Shown: positions 51,287 through 63,834, counted from the first letter of the stretch. The stretch: 64,000 nucleotides of DNA from Sphingopyxis microcysteis (GCF_012274265.1 NZ_JAANYY010000003.1:310001-374000), one strand, 5' to 3'. The notes: generated by a model not told the origin, from the sequence alone. Program-made: numbers and translations.

Positions 51287-51944
51287 CGTCTCGACCGGGC
51301 CGCAGCAGCCGGATCTGGCCATAGCCGCGTTCGACCTCCCCGGCCCCGGCCAATATACGTAGCGCCGCACCCAGCGTCACCCGCGAAACGCCGAGCAGAT
51401 CCGCAAGCTGCTGCTGCGTCGCGGTCACCCGCTCGCCCCCGGCGCTTTCGCGCGCCATCGTGCGCAGCAGGCCGAGCAGGCGGTCGGGGGTCGACAGCCG
51501 CCGCTCGGCGTCGATCGTGTCGAGCGTCGCCGCAAGCTGACGCGACAGGCTCCGCAGCAACAGCTCGGCCCAGCCAACGTCGGCGGCCATCAGCTGGCGC
51601 AGCAAGGAGCGGTCGATCGCCACCAGCCGCGCCGGACCGCTGGCGAGCGCATCGACTTGACGCGGCACTCCCGTGAAAAAGGCTAGCTCGCCGAACAGGT
51701 CGCCCGCGCCGAGCACGCCGAAATGCGTAAATCCGCCGTCAGCTGCAAAGCGCCCGACGGTGACATGGCCCTCGACCACTGCCCAGAATTCCTGACCCGG
51801 ATCGCCCTGATACTGGATAAACTGGCCGTCGGCGAAATCGCGCACCCGCGCGCGCGCCGTCAGCTGCGCCAGTTCGCGCGGCGACAGCGTCGAGCGTTCG
51901 GCCATCGCAAATTGATAAGTTCTTTGCATTTCGAGGCGCGACAC
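51276..51944 (-). CDS. Crp/Fnr-family transcriptional regulator
   Basis: A 222-residue regulator with an N-terminal cyclic-nucleotide-fold domain (FADGQFIQYQGDPGQEFWAV, HFGVLGAGDLFGELAFFTGV) and a C-terminal winged HTH (TATQQQLADLLGVSRVTLGA, then ALRILAGAGEVERGYG). Cysteines for an iron-sulphur cluster are absent, so it is not a classical FNR. It is upstream of phhA in a tandem, probably bicistronic, unit. Starts at Met1, Met6 or Met14 are possible. Confidence 0.85.
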   Translation of the reverse strand: MSRLEMQRTYQFAMAERSTLSPRELAQLTARARVRDFADGQFIQYQGDPGQEFWAVVEGHVTVGRFAADGGFTHFGVLGAGDLFGELAFFTGVPRQVDALASGPARLVAIDRSLLRQLMAADVGWAELLLRSLSRQLAATLDTIDAERRLSTPDRLLGLLRTMARESAGGERVTATQQQLADLLGVSRVTLGAALRILAGAGEVERGYGQIRLLRPGRDGFI

Positions 51945-52005
51945 TGTGGCAAACAGCGGGGCATGGCAAGCAACGACTTGTCACTGGCCATGGGAGTGCC
52001 GCGAC

Positions 52006-52881
52006 ATGTATCTGACCACCGCCCAGTCGAGCGCGATCGTCGCGGCGATCTTTCTCGGCTTCTGCCTCATCGAGCTGATCCGCACCCGCCTGTTCGCGAA
52101 GGACGAGCAGGCGCGCCACGACGGGATCATCGAAATCATCAGCACCTTCATGCTGCTGATCGTTACCCAGCCGACGATCCTGCTGGTGGTCGGCGCGCTC
52201 GGCCACCGTTTCTTTCCGCAATATGAGGGGGCGCTTGCGAACGCGCCCTTCCTCGCCGCGCTCGCGCTCTTCCTCGTGTTCGAGGATATGATGCAATATT
52301 GGTGGCACCGCGCGAGCCACAGCTTTGCGTGGCTCTACAACCTCCACCGCGCGCACCATAATGCGCGCTATATGAGCGTACGGCTCGTCTATCGGAACAA
52401 CATCATCTATTACGCGATGATGCCGAGCATCTGGTTTGCGGGCGTGCTCGTCTATCTCGGGCTCGGCTGGTTCTATGCGGGTTATCTGGTGGTCAAGATG
52501 GCGGTGATCATCGGCGCGCACAGCGATGTCGCGTGGGATGCGCCGCTCTACCGGATCAAGGCGCTGTCGCCGCTGATGTGGGTGGTCGAACGCACGATCA
52601 GCACCCCCGCGACGCACCACGCGCACCACGGCCGCCACGCCGATGATCCGGCGGTGAACTACAAGGGCAATTTCGGAAACCTGCTATTCTTCTGGGATGT
52701 GCTGTTCGGCACCGCGAAGATCACGCGGCACTATCCGGCGAGCTATGGCGTCGAAAATCTGCCGCCAGCGACGCTGGGGCAGCAGCTCCTGTGGCCGATC
52801 TTTCCCGAGAATAAGGACATGAACGCACACATCCCCGGCGCCGTGCCGTCGGCGCCGGGGACGGCGGCGGCAACAACCTAG
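52006..52881 (+). CDS. Sterol desaturase/fatty acid hydroxylase-family membrane protein
   Basis: A 291-residue membrane protein with the histidine boxes of the family: QYWWHRASHS, LHRAHHNARYM and STPATHHAHHGRH, with four TM segments. It would use a diiron site to hydroxylate or desaturate a lipid or carotenoid. GGGAG lies 10 nt before ATG 52006. It is divergent from the Crp/Fnr gene and overlaps the convergent PepSY gene by 4 nt. Confidence 0.86.
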   Translation: MYLTTAQSSAIVAAIFLGFCLIELIRTRLFAKDEQARHDGIIEIISTFMLLIVTQPTILLVVGALGHRFFPQYEGALANAPFLAALALFLVFEDMMQYWWHRASHSFAWLYNLHRAHHNARYMSVRLVYRNNIIYYAMMPSIWFAGVLVYLGLGWFYAGYLVVKMAVIIGAHSDVAWDAPLYRIKALSPLMWVVERTISTPATHHAHHGRHADDPAVNYKGNFGNLLFFWDVLFGTAKITRHYPASYGVENLPPATLGQQLLWPIFPENKDMNAHIPGAVPSAPGTAAATT

Positions 52882-54230
52882 ACCGCGACTCCGAGCCAGC
52901 GCGCGGCGCGCGGCAGGCGCGGGAGCAACAGCCGATCGACGACCCATAGCAAGATTAGCGACGCGGCGAGCAACGGCAGCAGCGCGGCGAGCAACAGGAT
53001 GATCGCAGCCACGCCTTTGAGCTTCGCCGGGTCGCGTGGCAGCGGCGGGGCGCCCAGCGCGTCGTTGGGCTTGCGGCGGCGCCACATCAGGAAACCCGAC
53101 ACCGCTAGCGTCATCAGCATCAGCGCGGTGAGGACGCCGATCAGCTCGCTGACGATCCCGAACAACGCGCCTTCATGCCAGGCGATGCCGATGCCGACGA
53201 TGCGGTCGATGACATGTTTGTCGGCAAAGCCGCTGCGCGACACCTCGATCCCGGTGACGACGTCATAGCTCACCTTGCGCACCTGCGGGCGGTTCTGCGT
53301 CTGGGTGGTCAGCGTCCATGTATCGCCATTGGGCGGCCCGAACATGTTCGGCGCGCCCGGCGGCTGGATAATCACCGGCGCGGGCAGATTTTCGTTTTGC
53401 GCGCGCAGGACGATGCGGTCGAGCGGGACGCGCGGCGCATCGCCGACCGCGGCTGGCGCGGGCATCGCTTTTGCCATCGCACTGTGGTCATGCGCGGCAT
53501 GATGACTGGCGTCACCGCCGCTTTTCCAGTCCTGCGCGCCCTGCACCCACCCCATTTCGGCACGCACGGCGCGAAAGCCCTGCGCCCAGACATCGGTCCA
53601 CGGCAAGGCGGTGAGTAGCAACACCAGCGCCAGCCCCGACACCCAGAACCCGGTCACGGCGTGCAGGTCGCGCAGCGCGGTGCGGCCGCCGAGCGACAGG
53701 CGCGGCCACACGACCCCTGCCCCCCCGCGCCCGCGCGGCCACCACAGGTACAGGCCGGTCAGGATCATCACGATCGCCCAGCTCGCCGCCAGCTCGACGA
53801 TGATCCCGCCCGCGCGCCCGATCAGCAGGCTGCCGTGGATTTTCGCCAGCCACGCCGAAATCCGGTCGTCGGGATTGGCCGATCCGATCACCTCTCCCCG
53901 CGGCGCCACCGCCACATCGCGCATCGTGCCGCTTGGCAGCCCGACATGGACGATCGCTGCATCGCCCGGCGCCTCTGGCACGCGGTAATAGTGAAAGCTC
54001 GCGCCCGGAAAGGCGGCGAGCGCCGCCGCCACCTGCGCATCGGCATCGATCCGCTCGGCGACCGGCAGGCCGCGCCATTCTCGCTCCTGCCACCGGTCGA
54101 GCTCAGGCTTGAACAAATAGGCCGCCCCCGTCACCGACAGCAGCAGGATGAAGGGGATGACCAACAGCCCGGCATAAAAATGCCAGCGCCAGATCGTGCG
54201 ATAGAGCGGAATCCGGTTGATGTCGGTCAT
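52878..54230 (-). CDS. PepSY-associated TM protein (siderophore-uptake-linked)
   Basis: A 450-residue inner-membrane protein with about six TM segments: IWRWHFYAGLLVIPFILLLS at the N-terminus and GNLFGIVSELIGVLTA-like at the end. A PepSY-like periplasmic part follows (FHYYRVPEAPGDAAIVHVGL, KIHGSLLIGRAGGIIVELAA). Conserved His in TM regions resembles the iron-reductase type (PiuB/FhuF-linked), so it may reduce ferric siderophore or bind haem. It follows a TonB receptor by 15 nt, so the two form an uptake unit. Confidence 0.85.
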   Translation of the reverse strand: MTDINRIPLYRTIWRWHFYAGLLVIPFILLLSVTGAAYLFKPELDRWQEREWRGLPVAERIDADAQVAAALAAFPGASFHYYRVPEAPGDAAIVHVGLPSGTMRDVAVAPRGEVIGSANPDDRISAWLAKIHGSLLIGRAGGIIVELAASWAIVMILTGLYLWWPRGRGGAGVVWPRLSLGGRTALRDLHAVTGFWVSGLALVLLLTALPWTDVWAQGFRAVRAEMGWVQGAQDWKSGGDASHHAAHDHSAMAKAMPAPAAVGDAPRVPLDRIVLRAQNENLPAPVIIQPPGAPNMFGPPNGDTWTLTTQTQNRPQVRKVSYDVVTGIEVSRSGFADKHVIDRIVGIGIAWHEGALFGIVSELIGVLTALMLMTLAVSGFLMWRRRKPNDALGAPPLPRDPAKLKGVAAIILLLAALLPLLAASLILLWVVDRLLLPRLPRAARWLGVAV

Positions 54231-54245
54231 CCCCTGTCCCTCCCT

Positions 54246-56255
54246 TTAGAAGCGCGCGCGAATGCCGGCGGACACCGCGCGGCGCTCGACCGGATAGTAG
54301 ACCGCCGATGCCGCGGTCACCGTGATCGCCGCGCTGATATCGCCGATCGCCTTCTTGCCGGTGATGTTGCGGACATCGACGAACGCGTCGATCCCTTCGG
54401 CGATCCGCGCCCCACCGGTCACGCCCAGTAGGGCATAGCCAGGTGTCTGGACGAGGTTGCGATAATCCGCGAACGGACCATCGGGCACCCACTCGACATT
54501 CGGCGCGATATGCAGCGCGTCGCTACCGATCCGCGCCTCGGCCCGATAAACATGCTTCGGCACCACCGGCAGCCGGTTGTTGCCATAGGCAGCGTCACCC
54601 CGGAACCGGAAGTCGCTGTAGGTATAAACCTGCCGCAGCCGCAGCCAGTCGGTCGGCGCAATTTCCAACGCCGCTTCGACCCCTTGGTGCAGCGTCCGGT
54701 CGGCGTTGAAGGTCGCCGCAGGGATGCTGACATTGGTCGTGAATTGCAGCAATTCGCCCTTCAGCGTCGAACGGTAGAGCGCCAGATCCCAGCGGACGAT
54801 CCCGGCCTTGCCGCGCGTCCCGACCTCGACCGTCCACGCCCGCTGCGGGCGGATCGTCGAGACGACCTGGCTGACCGGCGGGGTACCGATCGTCTGGAAC
54901 ACTTCGCCAAAGCCCGGAAATTCGGCCGAGCGGCTGTAGTTGGCGAAGAATTGTACATCTTCGCTCGGTTCAAACAGCACGCCGAACTTGGGCGAAAAGG
55001 CGTCGAAATCGATCCGCCCGTCACGCGACGTTGAGACATTGACCCGCCGCTTGCGGAAGCCGTCGGCATAGACGCCGCCCGCGATCAAGGTCAGCTGCTC
55101 CACCGGCCGCACCCGCACCTCGCCGTAGATGTTGGCGGTGCGCGCGGTCTGGTCGGCATCGAACACCAGCGCGCCGCGCCGCCCGGCGATATTGACGAAC
55201 TGGCGCGCGTCGGTGCTGCCGCGCCGCAGTTCGCCGCCCAGCGTCACCTCGATCGGCCCGCTCGCATAGTCGGCGCGGAAGAAGCCGCCGAGGTCGAGCG
55301 AGTCCTGATCGATCACCTGAAAGATCGGGTGATACAGCGACTTGGCGTTGACGAACCCGCCGAGGTCGACCCGGAACGCGCCCCAATCGAAAGACGTGCG
55401 GTTCTGCAATCGCAGCGACACGATGTCGCGCGCCTGATCGCCCGCCACCGCCGCGGCGCTCGCGACGCGCGGCGTGATCAGCGCCTGATCGAAGGTCAGC
55501 GCGCCCGGGATTTCCTGCTTGATGTCGTTGTAGCTGGCATAGAAGCGCGTCGAAACAATGTCGCTCAGCTTCAGCCCGACATTGCCGTGAAAGCGGAAAC
55601 TGCGCCGGTTGACATGGTCGCGGTCGCCGCTCGACGTGTCGGCGCTAACCGCCGCCCAGGCATCGACGCGGTCGCCCGCCACGCCCGCCGACACCAGCCC
55701 GCGATAGCTGTCGAAACTGCCGACATCGCCGCGCAGGTAAAAGCCTTCGGCGGTGCGCCCGGTCGGCGTCACGCCATTGACCGCGCCGCCCAAGGTACCC
55801 GACCCGAAACGCAGCGCATTGGCGCCGCGATAGACCTCAAGATGGTCGAAAAAGATCGGCTCAAGCTCCTGGAAATCGCCATTGTCGTCGGCAAGGTTGA
55901 TCGGCACCCCGTCCTGCAGCAACGTCAGCCCGCGCATATGGAAACCGCGCGACAGCCCCGATCCGCGGATCGAGATGCGCACCTCCTGCCCATAGCGCGG
56001 CTGGAGATAGACCCCGGGCGAAAAGGCGAGCGTGTCGCGCAGCGAGACGATCGACTTGTCGGCATAATCCTGATGGCTGACAACATCGGCCCCGCCCGCG
56101 GTCTTCTGGACGCGGGCTTCGGCTTCATTGGTCAGTTCGGGGGCGGTAACGATGATGGTGGCGTCGGCTTCGGCCTCGGCGGCGTGCGCCGCGGTGGGGA
56201 CAAACGAGAGGACGAGCGCCAGCAAAGGCGCCGCCCGATAGGCAGTTTTTGTCAT
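54246..56255 (-). CDS. TonB-dependent outer-membrane receptor
   Basis: A 669-residue receptor. It has a signal peptide (APLLALVLSFVPTAAHA), a TonB-box-like ADATIIVTA, a plug (ADVVSHQDYADKSIVSLRDT, RISIRGSGLSRGFHMRGL) and a 22-strand barrel ending in Phe (GIRARF). Probably a siderophore or related metal-chelate importer, given the PepSY gene downstream; the ligand is not readable. A DUF2946-like gene lies upstream in the same direction. Confidence 0.9.
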   Translation of the reverse strand: MTKTAYRAAPLLALVLSFVPTAAHAAEAEADATIIVTAPELTNEAEARVQKTAGGADVVSHQDYADKSIVSLRDTLAFSPGVYLQPRYGQEVRISIRGSGLSRGFHMRGLTLLQDGVPINLADDNGDFQELEPIFFDHLEVYRGANALRFGSGTLGGAVNGVTPTGRTAEGFYLRGDVGSFDSYRGLVSAGVAGDRVDAWAAVSADTSSGDRDHVNRRSFRFHGNVGLKLSDIVSTRFYASYNDIKQEIPGALTFDQALITPRVASAAAVAGDQARDIVSLRLQNRTSFDWGAFRVDLGGFVNAKSLYHPIFQVIDQDSLDLGGFFRADYASGPIEVTLGGELRRGSTDARQFVNIAGRRGALVFDADQTARTANIYGEVRVRPVEQLTLIAGGVYADGFRKRRVNVSTSRDGRIDFDAFSPKFGVLFEPSEDVQFFANYSRSAEFPGFGEVFQTIGTPPVSQVVSTIRPQRAWTVEVGTRGKAGIVRWDLALYRSTLKGELLQFTTNVSIPAATFNADRTLHQGVEAALEIAPTDWLRLRQVYTYSDFRFRGDAAYGNNRLPVVPKHVYRAEARIGSDALHIAPNVEWVPDGPFADYRNLVQTPGYALLGVTGGARIAEGIDAFVDVRNITGKKAIGDISAAITVTAASAVYYPVERRAVSAGIRARF

Positions 56256-56320
56256 GGGTAATTTCTTCCCGATAAGCAGATTTTGGGGTCGCGCGGCATG
56301 GCCAACGCGACGTCTCAAAA

Positions 56321-56397
56321 CGTCATCCCGGCGAACGCCGGGATCTCACCGTCGCATCAATGCGCAGCGGCGAGGCTCCGGCTTCCGCCGGAGCGAC
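56321..56397. repeat. Family C inverted repeat, variant
   Basis: CGTCATCCCGGCGAACGCCG and a diverged complement ending GCTTCCGCCGGAGCGAC, 66 nt upstream of the receptor gene and just below the DUF2946-like gene stop on the same strand. No gene elsewhere in 56256-56400. Confidence 0.75.
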
Positions 56398-56400
56398 ATA

Positions 56401-56829
56401 TCAGGCCTGGGAAGGGGGTCCGGTACTCGGCGGCAGCGGTGAGGCTATGCCGGGAGCAAAGCCTAACGCCCGCACCGCAGCGGGAATCGGCGCCGCCACC
56501 ATCGGCGCGGCGGCCAAAATCGGTTCATCCGGAACGATCGGCGCATTGGCCAGCGCGCCCCACGGGCAATGCTGCTGCGTCTCGCCCGCATCGTGGGTGC
56601 CCGCCTTTTCGATCGGGATTTCGATCGTCCCACCGGGGTTGGCGGGGTCCGAACAGATGCGCACGGTAATCGACCCGCCGGCATCGCTCTCGATCATCCA
56701 CCCCGGCGCCACCAGCACCCGCGCCGCGATTGCGAGCAGCAGCGGCAACAGCAACAGGATGCCGGGACGGCGAAAGGCGGCGAGCAGGCTCACGCGGCGG
56801 CCTTTATGGCCACTGGGCGGGCGTGGCAA
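56401..56829 (-). CDS. DUF2946-like small exported protein
   Basis: A 142-residue protein. An N-terminal hydrophobic segment (PGILLLLPLLLAIAARVLV) is followed by APGWMIESDAGGSITVRICS and a Cys/His cluster THDAGETQQHCPWG, then a Pro/Ala-rich tail. This order resembles DUF2946, often found by TonB receptors and copper genes. Function unknown; metal binding is a guess. Start could be later than 56829. Confidence 0.6.
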   Translation of the reverse strand: MPRPPSGHKGRRVSLLAAFRRPGILLLLPLLLAIAARVLVAPGWMIESDAGGSITVRICSDPANPGGTIEIPIEKAGTHDAGETQQHCPWGALANAPIVPDEPILAAAPMVAAPIPAAVRALGFAPGIASPLPPSTGPPSQA

Positions 56830-56837
56830 GTATGGAA

Positions 56838-56904
56838 CCGCAGCCCTGAGCCTGTCGAAGGGCGCCTCACCGAGAAGCGCCCTTCGACAGGCTCAGGGCT
56901 ACGG
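56838..56904. repeat. Family A inverted repeat
   Basis: CCGCAGCCCTGAGCCTGTCG and CGACAGGCTCAGGGCTACGG around CGCCTCACCGAGAAGCG, between the DUF2946-like gene and the stop of the downstream desaturase-family gene. Confidence 0.88.
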
Positions 56905-56919
56905 TGATCAAAACCGAAA

Positions 56920-58089
56920 CTACGCCGCCGGCGTCTCGTCGATCTTTTTCCCCGTCCGCGTCCACGGATAGAGGAACTGCCCCCAATAGTTTTTCGGCAC
57001 GTCCTCCGGGATGCCATAATTCTCCGGCCAGCGGTCCTTGGGCAGGTGAAAAGTTCCGAAAATCTTGTCGAGCCACGGGAAATGGATCGCAAAATTGACG
57101 TCGAACGCCTCGCGTTCCAGCCCATGGTGCCAGTGATGAAAGCGCGGCGTCGCGATCCAGTGGCCCAGCCGGTTGAAATTGCCCCCGACATTGGCGTGGA
57201 GCAGCGACGACCAGACATAGACGAAGCCGATATACGCCTGCATCACCGACGGGCTGAACCCCAAGGTGAACAGCGGCAGCGAAGTGATCGAGCGCAGCAG
57301 GATGATCTCGACAAAGTGCATCCGCGACCCCGCGAGCCAGTCCATCGACTTCGCGCTGTGGTGGATCGCGTGGAAACCCCACAGGAACGGTATTTTGTGG
57401 AACAGCCGGTGGTACCAATATTGCGCGAGGTCCGACGCGACCAGCACGATGACGAACTGCACCAGCCACGGCAGCGACGCGACCCCGGCGCGAAACGCCT
57501 GCCAGCTTGACGTATTTTCGTTGATGATCGTCGACGGCGCGAGCGCGAGGAAACCCAGCACCTGCACGAACATCGTGCTGACCAGATAATAGAACAGATC
57601 CTCGCGCCATTCGGTGCGGAACAGGCGCTGCGCGCGGCGGTGCGGGAACAGGCGTTCGAGCGGCGCGAACATAAAGCCGGTGATCAGCAGGTTGACGACG
57701 AAAAAGTCGAGCCCGAAGAAAATCCCCCAGCTTCGCGTCTCCTCGGGCTGGACATTCGCGCCGCCGATCAGCGTCGCGGCGAGCGCAATCATCAGCGCGG
57801 TCGCACCCAGCACCTTGCGCGGACGCAGCAGCAAGCTGAGCAATGCGAGCCCGTAGCTCACCAACAGCATCAGGTGGACGAGTCCGCGAAACCCGCCCCA
57901 ATCCTTGATGATCGCGAGTTCCGGCGTCGCGAACCAGTCGGGAAAGCGCAGCGCGACGACCATGCCGAAGCCGACGATCGCGAACAGCAGCGCGAAAAAG
58001 CCCGACAGCCACCCGCTGCCAAAGCGTCGCACCTCGGTATGCGATTCCAGGTCGCGCATCAGGTGGTTCAGATAGTCGCGTTTCGCCAT
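56920..58089 (-). CDS. Sterol desaturase/fatty acid hydroxylase-family protein, long form
   Basis: A 389-residue membrane protein with about six TM segments and family histidine boxes: YWYHRLFHKIPFLW, FHAIHHSAKSMDW and HHWHHGLEREAF. A longer N-terminal third (four TM, to about residue 130) distinguishes it from the protein at 52006. It may act on lipids or hopanoids. Its ATG has no clear ribosome site; the frame continues upstream without similarity. Confidence 0.85.
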   Translation of the reverse strand: MAKRDYLNHLMRDLESHTEVRRFGSGWLSGFFALLFAIVGFGMVVALRFPDWFATPELAIIKDWGGFRGLVHLMLLVSYGLALLSLLLRPRKVLGATALMIALAATLIGGANVQPEETRSWGIFFGLDFFVVNLLITGFMFAPLERLFPHRRAQRLFRTEWREDLFYYLVSTMFVQVLGFLALAPSTIINENTSSWQAFRAGVASLPWLVQFVIVLVASDLAQYWYHRLFHKIPFLWGFHAIHHSAKSMDWLAGSRMHFVEIILLRSITSLPLFTLGFSPSVMQAYIGFVYVWSSLLHANVGGNFNRLGHWIATPRFHHWHHGLEREAFDVNFAIHFPWLDKIFGTFHLPKDRWPENYGIPEDVPKNYWGQFLYPWTRTGKKIDETPAA

Positions 58090-58148
58090 TTGGCCCCCCC
58101 AACCCCATTTGCGCGGCCTCGTCTATGACCACGCGCACCGTGCTTACA

Positions 58149-58284
58149 ATCCTCCCTGTGGCGAAGCCATGGGGAGGTGGCAGTCCGAAGGACTGACGGA
58201 GGGGCTATGGCGCCCCCGTCGCAACGCCCCTCCACCACCGCTTCGCGGCGGTCCCCCTCCCCATCGCTCCGCGACAGGGAGGAT
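58149..58284. repeat. Family E inverted repeat
   Basis: ATCCTCCCTGTGGCGAAGCC and GCTCCGCGACAGGGAGGAT bound a long hairpin with inner GGAGGGG/CCCCTCC stems. It is a close relative of 1847-1982. It abuts the ligA stop. Confidence 0.85.
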
Positions 58285-58286
58285 CA

Positions 58287-61506
<3,220 letters not shown>

Positions 61507-61510
61507 CGTG

Positions 61511-62170
61511 TCAGGCACGTTCCATCGCCAGTGCTGCGGTCGGCAGGATATTGACACCCTCGAACGCATTGTTGGCATAAGGTCCTTCCGGATCGACCCA
61601 GTGGAGGAACAGATGCGCCGACCAGCGGTTGGGGTTGGGCGTCATCCGTCCGTGCAGGCGATGGACCCCCTGATAAAGCACCGCATCGCCGGGCAGCATC
61701 GGCACCGCGCCATAAGCCTCGTCACCAAAATCGGGATCGGCGCGCTGGCGCGGCGTCTCAATATGCTGCGCCCCGACCTCGAGCGGCCAAGGTTTGTTGT
61801 CGCTCGCCGCGAGCATCAGCGAGAGACTATGTTCGCAGGCATAGCGGTCCGAATGAATACGGCAAACGTCGCCTTGGCGGTACATGCGGAAATAGCAATA
61901 GGTCGGTCGGAGATCGTGCTCGACGAGCGCGCTGATCGCCGGGGTCATACCCCAGAGAAAGGTCGATAGCGGCATATATTGCATGCCATAGACCTCGACC
62001 GCTTCGGCGGTGAGCAGGTCATGTTTGCGCTTCAGCTGGTCGAACGACACCCCGCCCCGGACAAGATCGGTCTTTAGGGTGCTGAGCAACGCGTGCGTCA
62101 CTTCGGTCGAGCAGAAGCTCGGGAGGCCCAAATAGCCCTCGCGTCGATATTGCTCCGCCCCGCCGGTCAT
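61511..62170 (-). CDS. 2OG-Fe(II) oxygenase, prolyl-hydroxylase-like
   Basis: A 219-residue oxygenase. HSDRYACEHSLSLML contains HxD, and YQGVHRLHGRMTPNPNRWS the distal His and Arg; the fold fits the P4H-like class. The substrate is unknown (protein prolines, lipids or nucleic acids are possible). Its start overlaps the recN stop as ATGA, so it is translated with recN. Confidence 0.8.
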   Translation of the reverse strand: MTGGAEQYRREGYLGLPSFCSTEVTHALLSTLKTDLVRGGVSFDQLKRKHDLLTAEAVEVYGMQYMPLSTFLWGMTPAISALVEHDLRPTYCYFRMYRQGDVCRIHSDRYACEHSLSLMLAASDNKPWPLEVGAQHIETPRQRADPDFGDEAYGAVPMLPGDAVLYQGVHRLHGRMTPNPNRWSAHLFLHWVDPEGPYANNAFEGVNILPTAALAMERA

Positions 62171-63834
62171 ATCACCTCCAACAGCCTTTCCGCCTGCGCC
62201 CGCGCTTCCTCGGTCACCTCGGCCCCCGACAGCATACGGGCGATTTCTTCGCGGCGTCCGGCTTCGTCGAGCGCGTGGACGCTGGTGCGCGTGACAACGC
62301 CCTCGCTCGATTTGGCGATGATGAAATGCGCCGCGCCCTTTGCCGCCACCTGCGGGCTGTGCGTCACCGCAAGAAGCTGTTTTCCGGCGCCTGCCAGCCG
62401 CGCCAGCCGTTCGCCGATCGCGCTCGCCACCGCGCCGCCGACGCCGCGGTCGATTTCGTCGAAGATAATCGTGTCGGCGCCGCCCTCTTCGGCGAGCGCG
62501 ACCTTCAGCGCGAGGATGAAGCGCGACAATTCGCCGCCCGATGCGATCTTGGCGAGCGGCGCGAAGGGCGCGCCGGGGTTGGTCGAGATGAGGAATTCGA
62601 CGCGGTCCATGCCGTCCGGTCCCCACCGCTCGGCGGGCAGCCGTTCGACCAGCGTCTGAAACCGCGCCGCGTCGAGCTTCAGCGGCACCAGCTCGCTCGC
62701 CACCGCCGCATCGAGGCGGACCGCGGCCTTGCTGCGCTGGTCGGAGAGCGCGCTTGCCGCATGGGTATAGGCGGCAGCGGTTTCGGCCACCGCCGCTTCG
62801 AGCTTTGCCAGCCCCGCGCTGCCGCCCTCGATCGCATCGAGCCGCGCCGCGAGCGTCCCGGTGAGTTCGGTGAGCTCGTCGGGCTGGACGCCATGTTTGC
62901 GCGCCATGGCGCGCAGTTCGAACAAACGCGTCTCGGTCGCCTCGAGCCGTTCGGGATCATATTCCATCGCGCGCGCCGCTTCGTGGAGCTTGCCCTCGGC
63001 CTCGTCGGCCTCGATGATCGCGCGGTCAAGCGCCGCCAGCGCTTCGGCGAGCAGCGGGTGGTCGCCCGCCAGCCGGTCGAGCCGCCGCGCCGCGCCGCGG
63101 AGCTGCGCGGGACCGCTCTCGCTGCCCTCGAACGCTTCCATGATCGCGCCCAGGTCGCCCGCGAGCCGCTCGCCCTTCTGCATCGCTGCGCGCGCTTCCG
63201 AAAGTTCGGCGTCCTCGCCGGGCTGGGGGCCCAGCGCCTGCAGTTCGGCGACACAATGTTCGAGCCACTCGCGGTCGCGTTCGGCCTCCGAAATCGCGGC
63301 GCGCGCGGCGGCAAGCCGTGCCTCGGCAGCGCGCCATGCAACATGCGCCGCGGCGACCGCACCTGTGTTCGCGCGCGCATAGCTATCGAGCAGCACGCGG
63401 TGTCCGGCGGGCGCGAGCAGGCCGCGATCGTCATGCTGGCCGTGGATTTCGACCAGATGCCCGCCCACTTCGCGCAGCAGCGCCGCCGAACAGGGCTGGT
63501 CGTTCAAAAAGGCGCGGCTGCCACCGTCGGCTTTCAGCGTGCGGCGGATCAAGAGCGGCTCGCCCGGCTCGGGCGCAATCTCATTTTCGGCGAGCAGCAC
63601 GGCAAGCGGGGTTCCCGCCGCGGGGGCAACAAAACTGGCGGTGACCTGCGCCTGCCCGCTTCCCTGCCGCACCAGCGCGCTGTCGGCGCGCGCGCCGAGC
63701 GCAAGTCCCAGCGCGTCGAGCAGGATCGACTTGCCCGCCCCGGTCTCGCCCGTGAGCACCCCCAGCCCGCCCGCGAAATCGAGGTCGAGCCGTTCGATCA
63801 GAACGATGTTGGCGATGGACAAAGCGGTCAGCAC
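62167..63834 (-). CDS. recN: DNA repair protein RecN
   Basis: A 555-residue SMC-like ATPase. Walker A is GETGAGKSILLDALGL, the signature is GGELSRFILALKVAL, Walker B is DTIIFDEIDRGVGG, and a long coiled coil lies between (about 150-380). RecN binds broken DNA ends and promotes recombinational repair. It lies 47 nt downstream of bamD; no SOS box (GTTCN7GTTC) is evident in that gap. Confidence 0.93.
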   Translation of the reverse strand: MLTALSIANIVLIERLDLDFAGGLGVLTGETGAGKSILLDALGLALGARADSALVRQGSGQAQVTASFVAPAAGTPLAVLLAENEIAPEPGEPLLIRRTLKADGGSRAFLNDQPCSAALLREVGGHLVEIHGQHDDRGLLAPAGHRVLLDSYARANTGAVAAAHVAWRAAEARLAAARAAISEAERDREWLEHCVAELQALGPQPGEDAELSEARAAMQKGERLAGDLGAIMEAFEGSESGPAQLRGAARRLDRLAGDHPLLAEALAALDRAIIEADEAEGKLHEAARAMEYDPERLEATETRLFELRAMARKHGVQPDELTELTGTLAARLDAIEGGSAGLAKLEAAVAETAAAYTHAASALSDQRSKAAVRLDAAVASELVPLKLDAARFQTLVERLPAERWGPDGMDRVEFLISTNPGAPFAPLAKIASGGELSRFILALKVALAEEGGADTIIFDEIDRGVGGAVASAIGERLARLAGAGKQLLAVTHSPQVAAKGAAHFIIAKSSEGVVTRTSVHALDEAGRREEIARMLSGAEVTEEARAQAERLLEVI

